This document shows positions 16,979 through 28,915 of a stretch of 49,951 nucleotides of DNA, in pieces. The stretch is taken from contig NZ_JAQFVG010000300.1 of the NCBI RefSeq assembly GCF_029439455.1, forward strand, positions 1-49,951, written 5' to 3'. Origin of the DNA: Caballeronia sp. BR00000012568055. Its GTDB lineage: Bacteria > Pseudomonadota > Gammaproteobacteria > Burkholderiales > Burkholderiaceae. Position numbers and translations under genes: made by a program. Every line of letters begins with the position of its first letter. Within the stretch, counting starts at the first letter, position 1. The notes beneath the pieces are model-generated. The model searched no databases. It saw only the letters and a list, made by a program, of their open reading frames with translations, and had not been told where the DNA came from.

Positions 16979-17763
16979 CATTGCGCGTCGGAGAAGACGT
17001 AGTTGGTCATGGCGAGCGCGCGCTGGAACGTGCCGAGCGATTGAATGCCGAGCCGATAATCATCCGCTGCCGCGCCGAGCGCGCTGAAAACCGGCAGCAA
17101 ATGCTCGTCAGTCGGATGCATCAGCGCGGCGTGCGGCGCGCGGGCGCGATAGTCGAGCAGGGCGTCGATATCGCGCGCTTCGAGGCGATCTTCGAACCAG
17201 TCCGTGAATTCGGCGACGCGCGGATCGGCATCTTCCGGACGCGCGCCGAAATCGGCCATGCGCAGGTTATGCGTGATCTGCCCGGAACCGACGATCATCA
17301 CGCCGTCCTTGCGCAACTCACGCAGCGCACGGCCCAGACGGAAGTGATGCGCGGCGTCCAGACGCGGCTGAATCGACAGTTGCGCGACGGGCACGTCGGC
17401 GTCCGGGAACATGAGCAGGAGCGGCACCCACGCGCCGTGGTCCAGTCCGTGTTCAATGGTCGCGGCGGGAATGCCGTGCGCGTCGAGCATGGCGGCGGCG
17501 TCGCGGGCGAGATCGGGTGCGCCGGGCGCGGGATAGCGCAATTCATACAGCGCGCGCGGGAAACCGTAGAAATCGTGGATGGTTTCGGGACGCTCGGCAA
17601 CGCTCGCGACGGGTTGCGCCGTGCCCCAATGCGCGGAAAGCATCAGAATCGCGCGCGGGCGAGGCAGCGTGTGCGCAAGCGATGCGAATTCGCGCGAGGG
17701 CATCGACGGGTCGATGGGCAGCGTCGGAGCGCCGTGGGAGATGAAAACGGTCGGGAGGCTCAT
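16978..17763 (-). CDS. Class III extradiol dioxygenase family protein (YgiD/DODA-like)
   Basis: A 261-residue protein close in length to E. coli YgiD (262), a DOPA 4,5-dioxygenase-type enzyme. Expected metal-binding His residues are visible: SHGAPT near the start, SAHW in the first third, EHGLDHGAW in the middle, and SGQITHN later. The family uses Fe(II) or Zn to act on catechols. The ATG at 17763 places the protein start at the conserved MSLPTVFISHG strand; the longer frame adds 25 unlikely residues. It follows ubiX after 100 bases. Physiological substrate unknown. Confidence 0.87.
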   Translation of the reverse strand: MSLPTVFISHGAPTLPIDPSMPSREFASLAHTLPRPRAILMLSAHWGTAQPVASVAERPETIHDFYGFPRALYELRYPAPGAPDLARDAAAMLDAHGIPAATIEHGLDHGAWVPLLLMFPDADVPVAQLSIQPRLDAAHHFRLGRALRELRKDGVMIVGSGQITHNLRMADFGARPEDADPRVAEFTDWFEDRLEARDIDALLDYRARAPHAALMHPTDEHLLPVFSALGAAADDYRLGIQSLGTFQRALAMTNYVFSDAQ

Positions 17764-17863
17764 GATGGCGGCAAAGTTAGCTTGGTTGCCATCGAATGTA
17801 AGGCCGTTATGCGCGTTGATAAACGGCTCGATCGGCAACGAATTGTGTCGCCGATGTTGTTAA

Positions 17864-18475
17864 TCAGTCGCTTTCGCCGCCGCGCATGCCCTGCCACGCG
17901 TGCGAAATCGGCTGGCTCAGACCGAAGAGATCGATCACGCGATCGACGGTGTGATCGACCATTTCGTCGATTGTCTGCGGTTTTTGATAGAACGCCGGCA
18001 GCGGCGGAAAAATCACGCCGCCCATTTCGGTGACCGCCGTCATATTGCGCAGATGCGCGAGATTGAGCGGCGTTTCGCGCACCAGCAACACCAGACGACG
18101 CCGCTCTTTGAGCACGACATCCGCCGCGCGCGTGATGAGATTATCGGAGAGACCGTGCGCGACGCTGGCGAGCGTGCGCATCGAACAGGGCGCGACGATC
18201 ATGCCGTCGGTCGCGAACGAGCCGGACGCGATGCTCGCGCCGACATCGCGCACGCTGTGGACGACATCGGCGAGCGCGTGAACGGTGGCTTTATCGAGTT
18301 CGAGTTCGTGCTGGATATTGAGCCAGCCCGCGCTGGAGACGAGCAGATGCGTTTCCACACCGCCCAGCCGACGCAACGTTTCCAGCAAACGCACGCCGTA
18401 GATAGCGCCCGTTGCTCCGGTGATGGCGACGATCAGACGTCGCTTGGCGGAAGCCACAGGCGCGTTCACGTGCAA
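17864..18475 (-). CDS. ubiX: Flavin prenyltransferase UbiX
   Basis: A 203-residue flavoprotein that joins dimethylallyl phosphate to FMN, making the prenyl-FMN cofactor of UbiD decarboxylases used in ubiquinone synthesis. Typical sequences are [11 protein letters not shown] near residue 17 (FMN phosphate loop), the [14 protein letters not shown] segment, and the C-terminal [13 protein letters not shown] and [10 protein letters not shown] motifs. Nine bases separate it from grxD, so it is the end of the hemA-prfA-prmC-grxD-ubiX series. Confidence 0.95.
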   Translation of the reverse strand: MHVNAPVASAKRRLIVAITGATGAIYGVRLLETLRRLGGVETHLLVSSAGWLNIQHELELDKATVHALADVVHSVRDVGASIASGSFATDGMIVAPCSMRTLASVAHGLSDNLITRAADVVLKERRRLVLLVRETPLNLAHLRNMTAVTEMGGVIFPPLPAFYQKPQTIDEMVDHTVDRVIDLFGLSQPISHAWQGMRGGESD

Positions 18476-18484
18476 GACAAAAAC

Positions 18485-18796
18485 TTAAGCAGCAGCGAAA
18501 AGCTGTTGCAGTTCGCCCGACTGATACATCTCCATCATGATGTCCGAGCCGCCGATAAACTCGCCCTTCACGTACAGCTGCGGAATGGTCGGCCAGTTCG
18601 AAAATTCTTTGATGCCCTGGCGAATGGCATCGTCTTCGAGTACGTTGACGGTCATGATCTGATCCGCGCCACATGCCTTGAGCACTTGAATCGCGCGGCC
18701 GGAGAAGCCGCACATCGGGAACTGCGCGGTGCCTTTCATGAAAAGGACGACCGGGTTTTGATCGACGATCTGCTTGATGCGTTCTTGCGTATCCAT
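18485..18796 (-). CDS. grxD: Monothiol glutaredoxin (Grx4 type)
   Basis: A 103-residue protein with the CGFS active site (residues 29-32), preceded by KGT and followed by the WPTIPQLY and GGSDIMMEM glutathione-binding motifs. Proteins of this type carry and transfer [2Fe-2S] clusters rather than reduce disulfides. It sits between prmC (75 bases upstream) and ubiX. Confidence 0.96.
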   Translation of the reverse strand: MDTQERIKQIVDQNPVVLFMKGTAQFPMCGFSGRAIQVLKACGADQIMTVNVLEDDAIRQGIKEFSNWPTIPQLYVKGEFIGGSDIMMEMYQSGELQQLFAAA

Positions 18797-18871
18797 GGCG
18801 TTCCTGCGCGTTGTATTCGGTGGGTTAACTGTTGAAATGATAGCGGATTTCGCTTTTACAGGCTTTCATGC

Positions 18872-19693
18872 TCACGCGGTGAACAAGCCGCCCGAACATC
18901 GTTCGATGCCCGCGAGATCGCACATCGAATGGACTTCGGTGAAGCCGCGCGCCCGGAGCAGCGTGCGCACGGCATCGGCCTGATCGTAGCCATGTTCGAT
19001 CCACAATGCGCCGTTCTTCGCGAGCAGAAACGGCGCGGTCTCGATGATCTTGCGAATCGCCGATAAACCGTCGGCGTCATCGGTAAGCGCGCCGCGCGGT
19101 TCGAAGCGCAGATCGCCTTGTTCGAGATGCGGATCGTCGCTGGCGATATACGGCGGATTGCTGACGATCACTTCGAACAGCAGCGACGGATCGAGCTTCG
19201 CGGTCCAATCACTTTCGATGAACGTGACGGTGTTTTGATCCAGCAAGCGCGCGGCGTTTCCTCGCGCGACGTCCAACGCTTCCGGCGATCGATCCACCGC
19301 CCAAACCCGCGCATCGGGCCGCGCATGCGCGATCGAAATCGCGATTGCGCCGGTGCCGGTGCCGAGATCGAGCACACGCGCGTCCGATTTTCCGTCGATG
19401 GCTTCGAGCGCGAGTTCCACAAGCAATTCGGTTTCCGGGCGCGGGATCAGCACATCGGGCGTGACATCGAAATCGAGTCCGAAGAACTCGCGTTTGCCTG
19501 TGAGTTGCGCGATGGGTTCACCATCGAGTCTTCGCTGAGACAACGCTTCGAACTGCGCTGCGGCCTCATCGCCCAATAATTCATGATCGCGCGTGATGAG
19601 TTCAGTGCGCCGCCAGCCGAGCACATGCATCAGCAAAATGCGCGCTTCCAAAGCAGGCAGCGCGGACGCCTGAAGCAACTCGGCGACCGTCAC
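18872..19693 (-). CDS. prmC: Release factor glutamine methyltransferase PrmC
   Basis: A 273-residue methyltransferase that modifies the Gln of the GGQ motif in release factors. The SAM loop is DLGTGTG (residues 109-115) and the catalytic NPPY motif is at 179-182. The N-terminal helical part binds the factor and contains RPETE near residue 85. Its ATG overlaps the stop of prfA by four bases, so enzyme and substrate are translationally coupled. Confidence 0.96.
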   Translation of the reverse strand: MTVAELLQASALPALEARILLMHVLGWRRTELITRDHELLGDEAAAQFEALSQRRLDGEPIAQLTGKREFFGLDFDVTPDVLIPRPETELLVELALEAIDGKSDARVLDLGTGTGAIAISIAHARPDARVWAVDRSPEALDVARGNAARLLDQNTVTFIESDWTAKLDPSLLFEVIVSNPPYIASDDPHLEQGDLRFEPRGALTDDADGLSAIRKIIETAPFLLAKNGALWIEHGYDQADAVRTLLRARGFTEVHSMCDLAGIERCSGGLFTA

Positions 19694-20772
19694 TCCGCTT
19701 CCCCGAGCGCCGCCAGCAATTCCGCCTGATGCTCGGAAACCAGCGCGGCGATCAATTCATCGATATCGCCATCCATGATGTATTCGAGCTTGTAGAGCGT
19801 CAGATTTATCCGATGATCCGTCATGCGCCCTTGCGGAAAGTTGTACGTGCGAATGCGTTCCGAACGATCGCCCGAACCGATCAGACTCTTGCGCGTAGCC
19901 GCTTCCTTCGCGTGCTGCTCGTGATACTGCTTGTCCTTGATACGCGCGGCCAGCACCTTCAGCGCGCGATCCTTGTTCTTGTGCTGCGAGCGATCATCCT
20001 GACATTCGACGACGATACCCGTCGGCAAGTGCGTGACGCGCACGGCCGAATCCGTCTTGTTGATGTGCTGCCCGCCCGCGCCCGACGCGCGAAATGTATC
20101 GATACGCAAATCCGCCGGATTGATCACGACTTCGCTGATTTCATCCGCTTCCGGCATCACCGCGACGGTACACGCCGACGTGTGAATCCGGCCTTGCGTT
20201 TCCGTCGCCGGCACACGCTGCACGCGATGCCCGCCCGACTCGAACTTCAGCCGCGAAAACGCGCCTTGCCCGGCGATCCGCACGATCACTTCCTTGTAGC
20301 CGCCGAGATCGGACACGCTTTCCGACATCGTCTCCGCAGTCCAGCGATTGCGCTCCGCATAACGCAGATACATGCGCAGCAGATCGCCCGCGAACAGCGC
20401 GGATTCATCGCCGCCCGTGCCCGCACGAATTTCGATAAAGATATTGCGATCGTCGTTCGGATCTTTCGGCAAGAGCATCGTCTGGAGATCGCTTTCGATC
20501 TTCACCATCCGCTCGCGCGCCTCGCCGATTTCCTCTTCCGCAAAATCGCGCATCGACGGATCGGTGAGCAGTTCCTGCGCGGTCGATTCATCGGTCAGCG
20601 CCTGTTTCCACAGCGCGTATTGTTCGACGATCGGGCTGATTTCCGCGTGCTCGCGCGTGAGCTTGCGGTATTGGTCCATATCGGACGTGACGTCCTCGCG
20701 GCTCAACAACTCGTTGAGATCGACCTGGCGTTTTGCAAGCTGGTCGAGCTTGCTTTGCATGCTCGTTTTCAT
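19690..20772 (-). CDS. prfA: Peptide chain release factor 1
   Basis: A 360-residue protein, the same length as E. coli RF1, that reads UAA and UAG stop codons. The codon-recognition tripeptide PAT is at residues 188-190 (RVPATETQG) and the hydrolysis motif GGQ at 233-235. No in-frame programmed frameshift site, as expected for RF1 rather than RF2. The ATG at 20772 aligns with the known RF1 start; an in-frame upstream extension of 25 residues lacks family features. Confidence 0.96.
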   Translation of the reverse strand: MKTSMQSKLDQLAKRQVDLNELLSREDVTSDMDQYRKLTREHAEISPIVEQYALWKQALTDESTAQELLTDPSMRDFAEEEIGEARERMVKIESDLQTMLLPKDPNDDRNIFIEIRAGTGGDESALFAGDLLRMYLRYAERNRWTAETMSESVSDLGGYKEVIVRIAGQGAFSRLKFESGGHRVQRVPATETQGRIHTSACTVAVMPEADEISEVVINPADLRIDTFRASGAGGQHINKTDSAVRVTHLPTGIVVECQDDRSQHKNKDRALKVLAARIKDKQYHEQHAKEAATRKSLIGSGDRSERIRTYNFPQGRMTDHRINLTLYKLEYIMDGDIDELIAALVSEHQAELLAALGEAE

Positions 20773-20871
20773 CGGACGGATTGGAGCCTGGGTGCTCCGG
20801 AGAAACTGCGAATCAGGGGAGGCCGCCGCGCAGGACGCGCGGAGCATTTCAGAATAACAAAGGCGAGGCCG

Positions 20872-22164
20872 CTAACGGTCGGACGATTTATCCGCGCCGT
20901 GACGGTAGAAACCGCTCATCAGATCGATGAGCTGATTGCGCTCTTCACTGCTCGCGCGATTGAGCGCGTGCGTCGGGCCGTGAATCAGCTTGTTGGTGAG
21001 CGCCTGAGAAAGCGCTTCGAGCACGGCGGCGGGATCGTCGCCGCGCGCGAGCATCTTGCGCGCGCGATCGACTTCGGCGCGGCGCAGCGCGTCCGCCTGC
21101 GTGTGCATATGGCGGATCACCGGCACGATGCTGCGCGCATCGAGCCATTGCATGAAGTTCTGCACGCGCGTTTCGATGATCGCTTCGGCTTGCGCGACCG
21201 CCGCTTGCCGCGACGCGTTGCCTTCGCGCACGATCGCGCCGAGGTCATCGACGGTGTAGAGGAACACGTCCTTCAGATCGCCGACTTCCGGTTCGATATC
21301 GCGCGGCACGGCGAGATCGACCATAAAAATTGGCCGATGCCGCCGCGCACGCACCGCACGCTCCACCGCGCCCAGCCCGATGATCGGCAAGGTCGATGCC
21401 GTGCACGACACGATGATGTCGAACTCGTGCATGCGCGTGGGCAACTCGGAAAGCGGAATTGCGCGGCCGTTGAAGCGTTCGGCGAGCTTCTCACCGCGCT
21501 CGGCGGTGCGATTCGCGACCACGAGTTCACGCGGACTTTGCGCGGCAAAGTGCGTCGCGCACAACTCGATCATCTCGCCCGCGCCGATAAACAGCACGCG
21601 CTGACTCGAAATGTTTTCGAAGATGCGCTGCGCCAGGCGCACGGCGGCGGCGGCCATCGACACGGATTGCGCGCCGATTTCGGTTGTCGTGCGCACTTCC
21701 TTGGCGACGGCGAACGTGCGCTGGAATAACTGATTCAGGTACGTGCCGAGCGCGCCGGCTTCGGACGCGGTGCGCACCGCATCCTTCATTTGTCCGACGA
21801 TCTGCGTTTCGCCGAGAACCATGGAATCCAGCCCGGACGCGACGCGAAACGCGTGGCGCACGGCTTCCGACTGCGGCAGCGCGTAGACGTGCGGCGCGAG
21901 TTCGGGAACGGGAATGCTGTGGTACTGCGACAGCCACTGAATGGCGGCATCGCGCGCGGCGGAGTCGTCGGTGGCGCAGTAGAGTTCGGTGCGATTGCAA
22001 GTGGAAAGGATCGCCGCCTCGGGCGATACCTTCGCCAGCGGCCCCAGCCAGATATCCTTCAGCGCGCCCAGTGCGGGCTTGAGCTGTTCGAGCGGAAACG
22101 CCACGCGTTCGCGCAGAGCGACTGGCGCAGTGTGGTGGTTGATTCCGATCGTGAGGAGCTGCAT
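20872..22164 (-). CDS. hemA: Glutamyl-tRNA reductase
   Basis: A 430-residue enzyme for the first step of the C5 route to 5-aminolevulinate, reducing Glu-tRNA to glutamate semialdehyde with NADPH. The N-terminal GINHHTAP and the catalytic Cys of STCNRTE (C56) are present, followed by the NADPH fold ([13 protein letters not shown]) and a C-terminal dimerisation helix. It heads the hemA-prfA-prmC-grxD-ubiX series; 99 bases separate it from prfA. Confidence 0.96.
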   Translation of the reverse strand: MQLLTIGINHHTAPVALRERVAFPLEQLKPALGALKDIWLGPLAKVSPEAAILSTCNRTELYCATDDSAARDAAIQWLSQYHSIPVPELAPHVYALPQSEAVRHAFRVASGLDSMVLGETQIVGQMKDAVRTASEAGALGTYLNQLFQRTFAVAKEVRTTTEIGAQSVSMAAAAVRLAQRIFENISSQRVLFIGAGEMIELCATHFAAQSPRELVVANRTAERGEKLAERFNGRAIPLSELPTRMHEFDIIVSCTASTLPIIGLGAVERAVRARRHRPIFMVDLAVPRDIEPEVGDLKDVFLYTVDDLGAIVREGNASRQAAVAQAEAIIETRVQNFMQWLDARSIVPVIRHMHTQADALRRAEVDRARKMLARGDDPAAVLEALSQALTNKLIHGPTHALNRASSEERNQLIDLMSGFYRHGADKSSDR

Positions 22165-22512
22165 GTGCGGTCTTATGCTTTGGGCCTAAGCTGATGGCCT
22201 TTCAGATAGTCCAATATTATAGCGTTTTGGCCATCCGTACATTTATACGCGGCATTCCGGGGGCGGATCGCGGTGGCGCATCGGGCGGTCGTTGCCTTTA
22301 GCCGCGACAATCGACCGCAAGCTGTTGATCGGCAATATTTGTGCATCGCCGCAGAAAATTCGCGTCGATCTACAACGCTGGAGCCTTCTTAGCGGGCGCT
22401 TCATACGCTTGCCATCGCCAATTCCGGCCCCTAAACTCGACCGCTCCTTCATACCGAATTACGCCATGTCCAACGGAAACTCAGCTTTGAACCGCATGGA
22501 GACGCGTCGCTG
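22165..22512. other. 348-bp divergent intergenic region upstream of hemA
   Basis: Contains the probable hemA promoter and the start region of the 90-residue membrane protein. A 15-codon reading frame at 22466-22513 (MSNGNSALNRMETRR) ends in TGATG, overlapping the start of the next gene. I see no other coding or structural element. Confidence 0.5.
22216..22221 (-). promoter_or_regulatory. Predicted -10 element of hemA
   Basis: On the minus strand a perfect TATAAT lies 51 bases before the hemA ATG. The bases 17 upstream do not form a good -35 box, so this is a partial promoter call. Confidence 0.45.
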
Positions 22513-22785
22513 ATGGGCTGGATCGGACTGATCTTTCTTGGCGCGGTGATCGGCGCGGCGGGCTGGTGGCTGCATCCGCTGCGGCGGGCGGGGCGCGTGG
22601 GCGGCGGCGCGGCAGGACGCATCTGGACCGCGATTCCCGCAGGCATACTGGCGATTGTCGTCGCGCGCATGTTCGGCAATATCATCGATCTTTATCACGA
22701 TGGCGAGACGCTCGAATGGCTGGTCTGTTCGCTGTTTGCGCTCGTCGTGGTGACGCTCACGGTCGCGCTGGCCGCGCGTCGCTGA
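22513..22785 (+). CDS. Small membrane protein, GlsB/YeaQ-like
   Basis: A 90-residue protein with three hydrophobic segments at about residues 2-20, 40-58 and 68-88, joined by a Gly/Arg-rich loop. Size and the GLIFLGAVIGAAG start resemble the GlsB/YeaQ/YmgE stress-related membrane proteins, but the match is weak and based on overall pattern. The ATG overlaps the stop of a 15-codon upstream frame. A 66-base gap separates it from the aminopeptidase gene, so it may be the first gene of that operon. Confidence 0.6.
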   Translation: MGWIGLIFLGAVIGAAGWWLHPLRRAGRVGGGAAGRIWTAIPAGILAIVVARMFGNIIDLYHDGETLEWLVCSLFALVVVTLTVALAARR

Positions 22786-22851
22786 CTCTCTTTCTTCGGG
22801 CGGCGGGACCGTTTCGCCGCTCTGCAATCAAAGCTCCAGGCAGGTGACTTC

Positions 22852-24675
22852 ATGAACGACCGAATCGCAATTCCCGACGCCGCGACTTTCGCCGGCCGTA
22901 TCGACGCGCTGCGCAAGCAAATGGCGCGCGATCAGATTGCCGCTGTGCTGATTCCATCGGCGGATCCGCATTTGTCGGAATATCTGCCGGAACGCTGGCA
23001 GGGCCGGCAGTGGCTGTCGGGCTTCACGGGATCGGTCGGCACCCTGGTCGTGACGGCGGATTTCGCGGGCGTCTGGGTCGATAGCCGCTACTGGACGCAA
23101 GCCGAAGCGCAACTCGCCGGCACCGGCATCCAATTGATGAAGATGATGGGCGGTCAGCAAACCGCGCCGCACGTGGACTGGCTCGCGCAGAACGTGGCCG
23201 AAGGCAACGTCGTTTCCGTCGATGGCGCCGTGCTCGGCGTCGCGGCGGCGCGTGCCTTGTCCGATGCGCTCACCGCGCGCGGCATTCTCCTTCGCACCGA
23301 CGCCGACGTGCTCGAAGCCGTCTGGCCCGAGCGTCCCGGCCTGCCCGATGCGCCCGTCTACGAACATGCCGCGCCGCACGCGAGCGTCACGCGCGCGGAC
23401 AAGCTCGCGCAAGTGCGCGACGCGATGCGCGAGAAGGGCGCGCAATGGCACTTCGTTTCCACACTCGACGATCTCGCGTGGATCTTCAATCTGCGCGGCG
23501 GCGACGTGAGCTACAACCCGGTGTTCGTCGCGCACGCGTTGATCGGCGTGGACGACGCCACCGTCTTCGTCGCCGATGGCAAAGTGCCTGAAGCGCTGAA
23601 GCAGTCGCTCGCGCGTGATGGCGTCAAAGTCGCCGCTTATGCGCAAGCGCCCGAATCGCTCGCGGCGCTTCAAGCGGGCGCGACGCTGCTGATCGATCCG
23701 CGCCGCATCACACATGGCTTGCTGGAGAAAGTGCCCGCGACGGTGAAGGTTATCGAAGCGGTGAATCCGTCGACGTTCGCGAAATCGCGCAAGACGGCGG
23801 CGGAAGCTGAGCATATCCGCGCGACGATGGCGCAGGACGGCGCGGCGCTGGCGGAATTTCTCGCGTGGTTCGAAAGCGCGCTGGAAAGCGGCGAGCGCAT
23901 CACGGAACTGACCATCGACGAGAAATTGACGGCGGCGCGGGCGCGTCGGCCGGGATTCGTGACGCTGAGTTTCGGCACCATCGCCGGTTTCAATGCGAAC
24001 GGCGCGATGCCGCATTACCGCGCCACGGACGTGTCGCATTCGGTGATCGAAGGCAATGGTTTGCTGCTGATCGATTCCGGTGGTCAATATCTGAGCGGCA
24101 CGACGGATATCACGCGCGTGGTCCCGATCGGCACGATCACGCCCGAACACAAGCGCGATTACACGACGGTGCTCAAAGGCACGATCGCGCTATCGCGTGC
24201 GCGCTTCCCGCGCGGCATCCGTTCGCCGATGCTCGATTCCATCGCGCGCGCGCCGATCTGGGAAGCGGGCGCGGACTACGGACACGGCACGGGCCACGGC
24301 GTCGGCTACTTCCTGAACGTGCACGAAGGCCCGCAGGTCATCTCGCACTACGCGCCCGCCGAGCCGTGGACGGCGATGGAAGAAGGCATGATCACGTCGA
24401 TCGAACCGGGCATTTACCGGCCCGGAAAGTGGGGCATCCGCATCGAAAATCTGGTGATGAATCAGGCGGCGGGCAAAACCGAATTCGGCGATTTTCTGTC
24501 GTTCGAAACGCTGACGCTGTGCCCGATCGATACGCGTTGCATCGATCTGTCGCTGTTGCGTGACGATGAACGCGCGTGGCTGAACGCGTATCACGAGACG
24601 GTGCGCGCGCGGGTTTCGCCGCTCGTGACGGGTGAGGCGCTGGCGTGGCTCAACAAGCGCACCGAGGCGATCTGA
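22852..24675 (+). CDS. M24-family Xaa-Pro aminopeptidase, long (eukaryotic-like) form
   Basis: A 607-residue protein with two creatinase-type N-terminal domains and a C-terminal pita-bread catalytic domain. Metal ligands are visible: D408 and D419 in DSGGQYLSGTTD, a His of GHGTGHGVG (around residue 482), Glu of SIEPGIY and Glu of GIRIEN. The length matches the three-domain aminopeptidase P form rather than the 440-residue E. coli PepP. Likely removes an N-terminal residue preceding proline. Two bases separate it from the isochorismatase gene. Confidence 0.9.
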   Translation: MNDRIAIPDAATFAGRIDALRKQMARDQIAAVLIPSADPHLSEYLPERWQGRQWLSGFTGSVGTLVVTADFAGVWVDSRYWTQAEAQLAGTGIQLMKMMGGQQTAPHVDWLAQNVAEGNVVSVDGAVLGVAAARALSDALTARGILLRTDADVLEAVWPERPGLPDAPVYEHAAPHASVTRADKLAQVRDAMREKGAQWHFVSTLDDLAWIFNLRGGDVSYNPVFVAHALIGVDDATVFVADGKVPEALKQSLARDGVKVAAYAQAPESLAALQAGATLLIDPRRITHGLLEKVPATVKVIEAVNPSTFAKSRKTAAEAEHIRATMAQDGAALAEFLAWFESALESGERITELTIDEKLTAARARRPGFVTLSFGTIAGFNANGAMPHYRATDVSHSVIEGNGLLLIDSGGQYLSGTTDITRVVPIGTITPEHKRDYTTVLKGTIALSRARFPRGIRSPMLDSIARAPIWEAGADYGHGTGHGVGYFLNVHEGPQVISHYAPAEPWTAMEEGMITSIEPGIYRPGKWGIRIENLVMNQAAGKTEFGDFLSFETLTLCPIDTRCIDLSLLRDDERAWLNAYHETVRARVSPLVTGEALAWLNKRTEAI

Positions 24676-24677
24676 AC

Positions 24678-25232
24678 ATGGCGAAAACCGCGGTCATCGT
24701 GATCGACGTGCAGGAGATGTTCTTCGGCGGTGAGAAACCGGCGTACCGCGCGGCTGAAGTGATCGACGGCATCAACGCGCTTACCGATGCCGCGCGCCGT
24801 GCAAACACGCCCGTTTTCATCGTTCAGCACGAAAGTGACGCGAATGGACCGCTCGCGCGTGGCGGTGCCGCGTGGCAACTTCCCGCGACGCTCGTGCGTG
24901 AAGCCAGCGACGAAAGCATCCACAAAAACGTGGGCGATTCTTTCCAGCACACGCCGCTGGCGGACATGTTGCGCGAGAAGAATATCGACACTGTGGTGCT
25001 GTGCGGCTATGCCACGGAGTTTTGCGTCAACGCGACCGCGCGCCGCGCGGAATTGCTTGGCTTGCACACGATCATCGCGTCCGACCTTCACACGACTGCC
25101 GACAAGCCTCACCTCAGCGCCGAAAAAATCGTCGAACACCAGAATTTCGTCTGGTCGCATTCGTCGATGTCGGGCAATGGCGTGAAGCTCATGTCGCGCG
25201 CGGAAATCCTTCGAACGGAGTGTTTTGCATGA
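24678..25232 (+). CDS. Isochorismatase-family cysteine hydrolase
   Basis: A 184-residue alpha/beta hydrolase-like protein. The catalytic Asp is D10 in VIVIDVQ, and the nucleophilic Cys lies in GYATEFCVNATA after the conserved cis-peptide region; a Lys in IHKNVGDSF is in place for the Asp-Lys-Cys triad. The family includes nicotinamidases, N-carbamoyl hydrolases and isochorismatases; the substrate here is unknown. The stop overlaps the next gene as ATGA, indicating translational coupling. Confidence 0.87.
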   Translation: MAKTAVIVIDVQEMFFGGEKPAYRAAEVIDGINALTDAARRANTPVFIVQHESDANGPLARGGAAWQLPATLVREASDESIHKNVGDSFQHTPLADMLREKNIDTVVLCGYATEFCVNATARRAELLGLHTIIASDLHTTADKPHLSAEKIVEHQNFVWSHSSMSGNGVKLMSRAEILRTECFA

Positions 25233-25852
25233 CCATCCAAGCAGTCGTATTCGATTTCGGCGGCGTGCTGATCGACTGGGATCGCGAGTATCTCTACAAG
25301 CAACTGATTCCCGATGAAACCGAGCGCCGCTGGTTTCTCGACAACGTCTGCAAAATGGACTGGGTCGTGCAGCAGGACGGCGGGCAGACGATCGAGGAAG
25401 GCACGGCCGAACTGATCGCGCAGTATCCCGAGCACGAAGCGCTGATCCGCGCGTTCTATGCGCGCTGGCCGGAAATGGTGTCGGGCGTGCTGGAAGAGGG
25501 CGTCGCGTTGGTGGATCGGCTGAAAGCGGTGGAAATGCCGCTGTTCGGCCTCACGAATTGGTCGGCGGAGACGTTTCCGTACGCGTGGGAGCGTTTCGAT
25601 GTGCTGCGTGGATTCCGCGAAGTGATCGTCTCGGGACGCGTCGGTCTGGTGAAGCCCGATCCGCAGATCTTCGCGCTCATGCTCGCGGAGATCAAAAAGC
25701 ATCTGCCGGAAATTCAGCCGTCCGAACTCGTTTTTATCGATGACAACCTGAAGAACGCGCAAGCCGCCACGTCGCTCGGCTGGCACGGCGTTCACTACAC
25801 CGGCGCGATGGAAACGGAAACGAAGCTGCGCGAATTAGGCATCAAAATTTAA
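25229..25852 (+). CDS. HAD-superfamily hydrolase (type II haloacid dehalogenase-like)
   Basis: A 207-residue protein. HAD motif I is DFGGVLIDWD (nucleophilic D9), motif II is GLTNWS, the conserved Lys is in KPDPQIF, and the acidic motif is FIDDN. The NWS variant and overall length match HAD proteins related to epoxide-hydrolase N-terminal domains and sugar phosphatases such as YihX. Probably a phosphatase. Last gene of the operon with the aminopeptidase and isochorismatase genes. Confidence 0.87.
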   Translation: MTIQAVVFDFGGVLIDWDREYLYKQLIPDETERRWFLDNVCKMDWVVQQDGGQTIEEGTAELIAQYPEHEALIRAFYARWPEMVSGVLEEGVALVDRLKAVEMPLFGLTNWSAETFPYAWERFDVLRGFREVIVSGRVGLVKPDPQIFALMLAEIKKHLPEIQPSELVFIDDNLKNAQAATSLGWHGVHYTGAMETETKLRELGIKI

Positions 25853-25872
25853 GGCGTGAAAAAGGCAACGCG

Positions 25873-26994
25873 CTACTGCCCGAGCAGATTCTTCAGCGCG
25901 TTGCCGATTCCCCGCACCGTATCCGACGTTCCTTTCGCCACGCCTTCCGCGCTCACGCCGAGCGCCTTCGCGAATCCCGCCGCGAGCCTCTTCGACAAAC
26001 TCTCCGACAGCGAAAACTTCGGATCGCGCAAATCGCCGTCGAGCACGAAATCGAGCTTGATCTGATCCTTGCGATCCTTCAGCGCGGCAATCGCGGCTTT
26101 GGTCGGAATCGACATGAAGGTGTCGAGTGCATTGCCGGTATCGCTCAGTTGCAGATGATTCAACACGATGGAACCGGGCGCATGAATGCGATAGTCCTTC
26201 ACGGTTGCATCGACGGTCATGTCGAGCGTGCCGCCCGTCACGGCCGCTTTTGCGCCGGCCTTTTTCAGCAGATACGGATCGAGCGTGGCGATATCGACAT
26301 TCTTCAGCGTCGCGCGCGTCTGCGAATCCTTGTTGGCGATCACCATCCAGCCGTTCCACGACACCGCGCCCGTATGCGACGGACCTTTGATCGAGCCGGA
26401 CATCGACAGATCGGTGCGCTCGTCGAGCGCGGGCAAGTGCAGACGATCGATGGTCGCGCGCGCATCGCTGATCAGCACGCGATACGGCGGCTTCTGCACG
26501 GTCTCATCGAAGAACTCCATCGACCCGCGTTCGAACGATACGCGGTCGATCACCTTCTCTTCCGTCGCGTGCGGCGGTTCTCGGTCGTTGGATTTGGCGT
26601 CGGCCAGACTCGCGGTTTCGCGCAGGCCGGGCAGCACGCGCATGCGGCCATCGGCGGAACGGACGATCGCAAGATAGTAATTGTCCACGCTCACGCTGCG
26701 CAGATGGATCGGCTTGGTGAGCAGCGAGCGCATATCGACGTCGAGCAGAATGCGTTCGGCGCGCATCGCATCGCTGGCGGGCCAGTTTTGCGGACCGCGA
26801 ATGCGCACGCGCGACATCGTGACGTGGCCATATCCGACATCGATTTCTTCGACGGAACCCATCGGCCCGAGCGTCTCGGTGATGCGTTCCTTGATCTGAT
26901 GCACGACGAACAGCCAGCCGCCCGTCGCCACGACGACCAGCGCCACGACGATTCCGATTGCCCACAGCGCTCCCCGCCGCGCGCTCGTTGCCAT
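25873..26994 (-). CDS. DUF748/AsmA-like membrane-anchored protein
   Basis: A 373-residue protein with one N-terminal membrane segment (about residues 10-31) and a large periplasmic part built of beta-rich repeats. Features of DUF748/AsmA-type proteins include VSVDNYYLAIVRSADGRM and DRVSFERGSMEFFDE in the middle. Such proteins are linked to outer-membrane lipid transport or envelope stability in other bacteria. The ATG at 26994 begins directly at the positive-charged anchor; a longer frame adds 41 residues with no signal. Converges with the HAD gene, 20 bases apart. Confidence 0.75.
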   Translation of the reverse strand: MATSARRGALWAIGIVVALVVVATGGWLFVVHQIKERITETLGPMGSVEEIDVGYGHVTMSRVRIRGPQNWPASDAMRAERILLDVDMRSLLTKPIHLRSVSVDNYYLAIVRSADGRMRVLPGLRETASLADAKSNDREPPHATEEKVIDRVSFERGSMEFFDETVQKPPYRVLISDARATIDRLHLPALDERTDLSMSGSIKGPSHTGAVSWNGWMVIANKDSQTRATLKNVDIATLDPYLLKKAGAKAAVTGGTLDMTVDATVKDYRIHAPGSIVLNHLQLSDTGNALDTFMSIPTKAAIAALKDRKDQIKLDFVLDGDLRDPKFSLSESLSKRLAAGFAKALGVSAEGVAKGTSDTVRGIGNALKNLLGQ

Positions 26995-27090
26995 CTGCAC
27001 TGTCCCCCGGTGTCTGCTTATTGAAGAGTGTCGTAGAAATGAATACGGCGACCCGCATCGTACAGAGTCGCCGTTTGTTTCGCCGATGTC

Positions 27091-27118
27091 GGTGCGCGCG
27101 CCCGCATAGGCGCGCACC
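27091..27118. repeat. Stem-loop between ettA and the DUF748 gene
   Basis: GGTGCGCGC (27091-27099) pairs with GCGCGCACC (27110-27118), a 9-bp GC-rich stem. It lies between the ettA stop and the DUF748 start. No clear T run on the minus strand, so it is a weak terminator or an mRNA end-protecting structure. Confidence 0.5.
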
Positions 27119-27131
27119 TTTCGTCAGGGGA

Positions 27132-28799
<1,668 letters not shown>

Positions 28800-28915
28800 G
28801 TGGATGTGTGTCTGTGATGTTCGGATGAAGGGCGCGAATGCTGTGCGCTTCCCGCCGCGTTAAGCGTTGAGCTTCGGGCGGGAGTGACTGACATTGTACT
28901 TCGGGCGCTGGCGGC

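Noticed and set aside
19729..21729. A 666-codon plus-strand frame
   Set aside because: Antisense to prfA and hemA, with an Arg/His-rich composition; a shadow of the minus-strand genes.
22243..22452. A 69-codon minus-strand frame in the hemA upstream region
   Set aside because: No ribosome site, no domain pattern; it occupies a probable promoter region.
22828..24150. A 440-codon minus-strand frame
   Set aside because: Antisense to the aminopeptidase; no recognisable motif.
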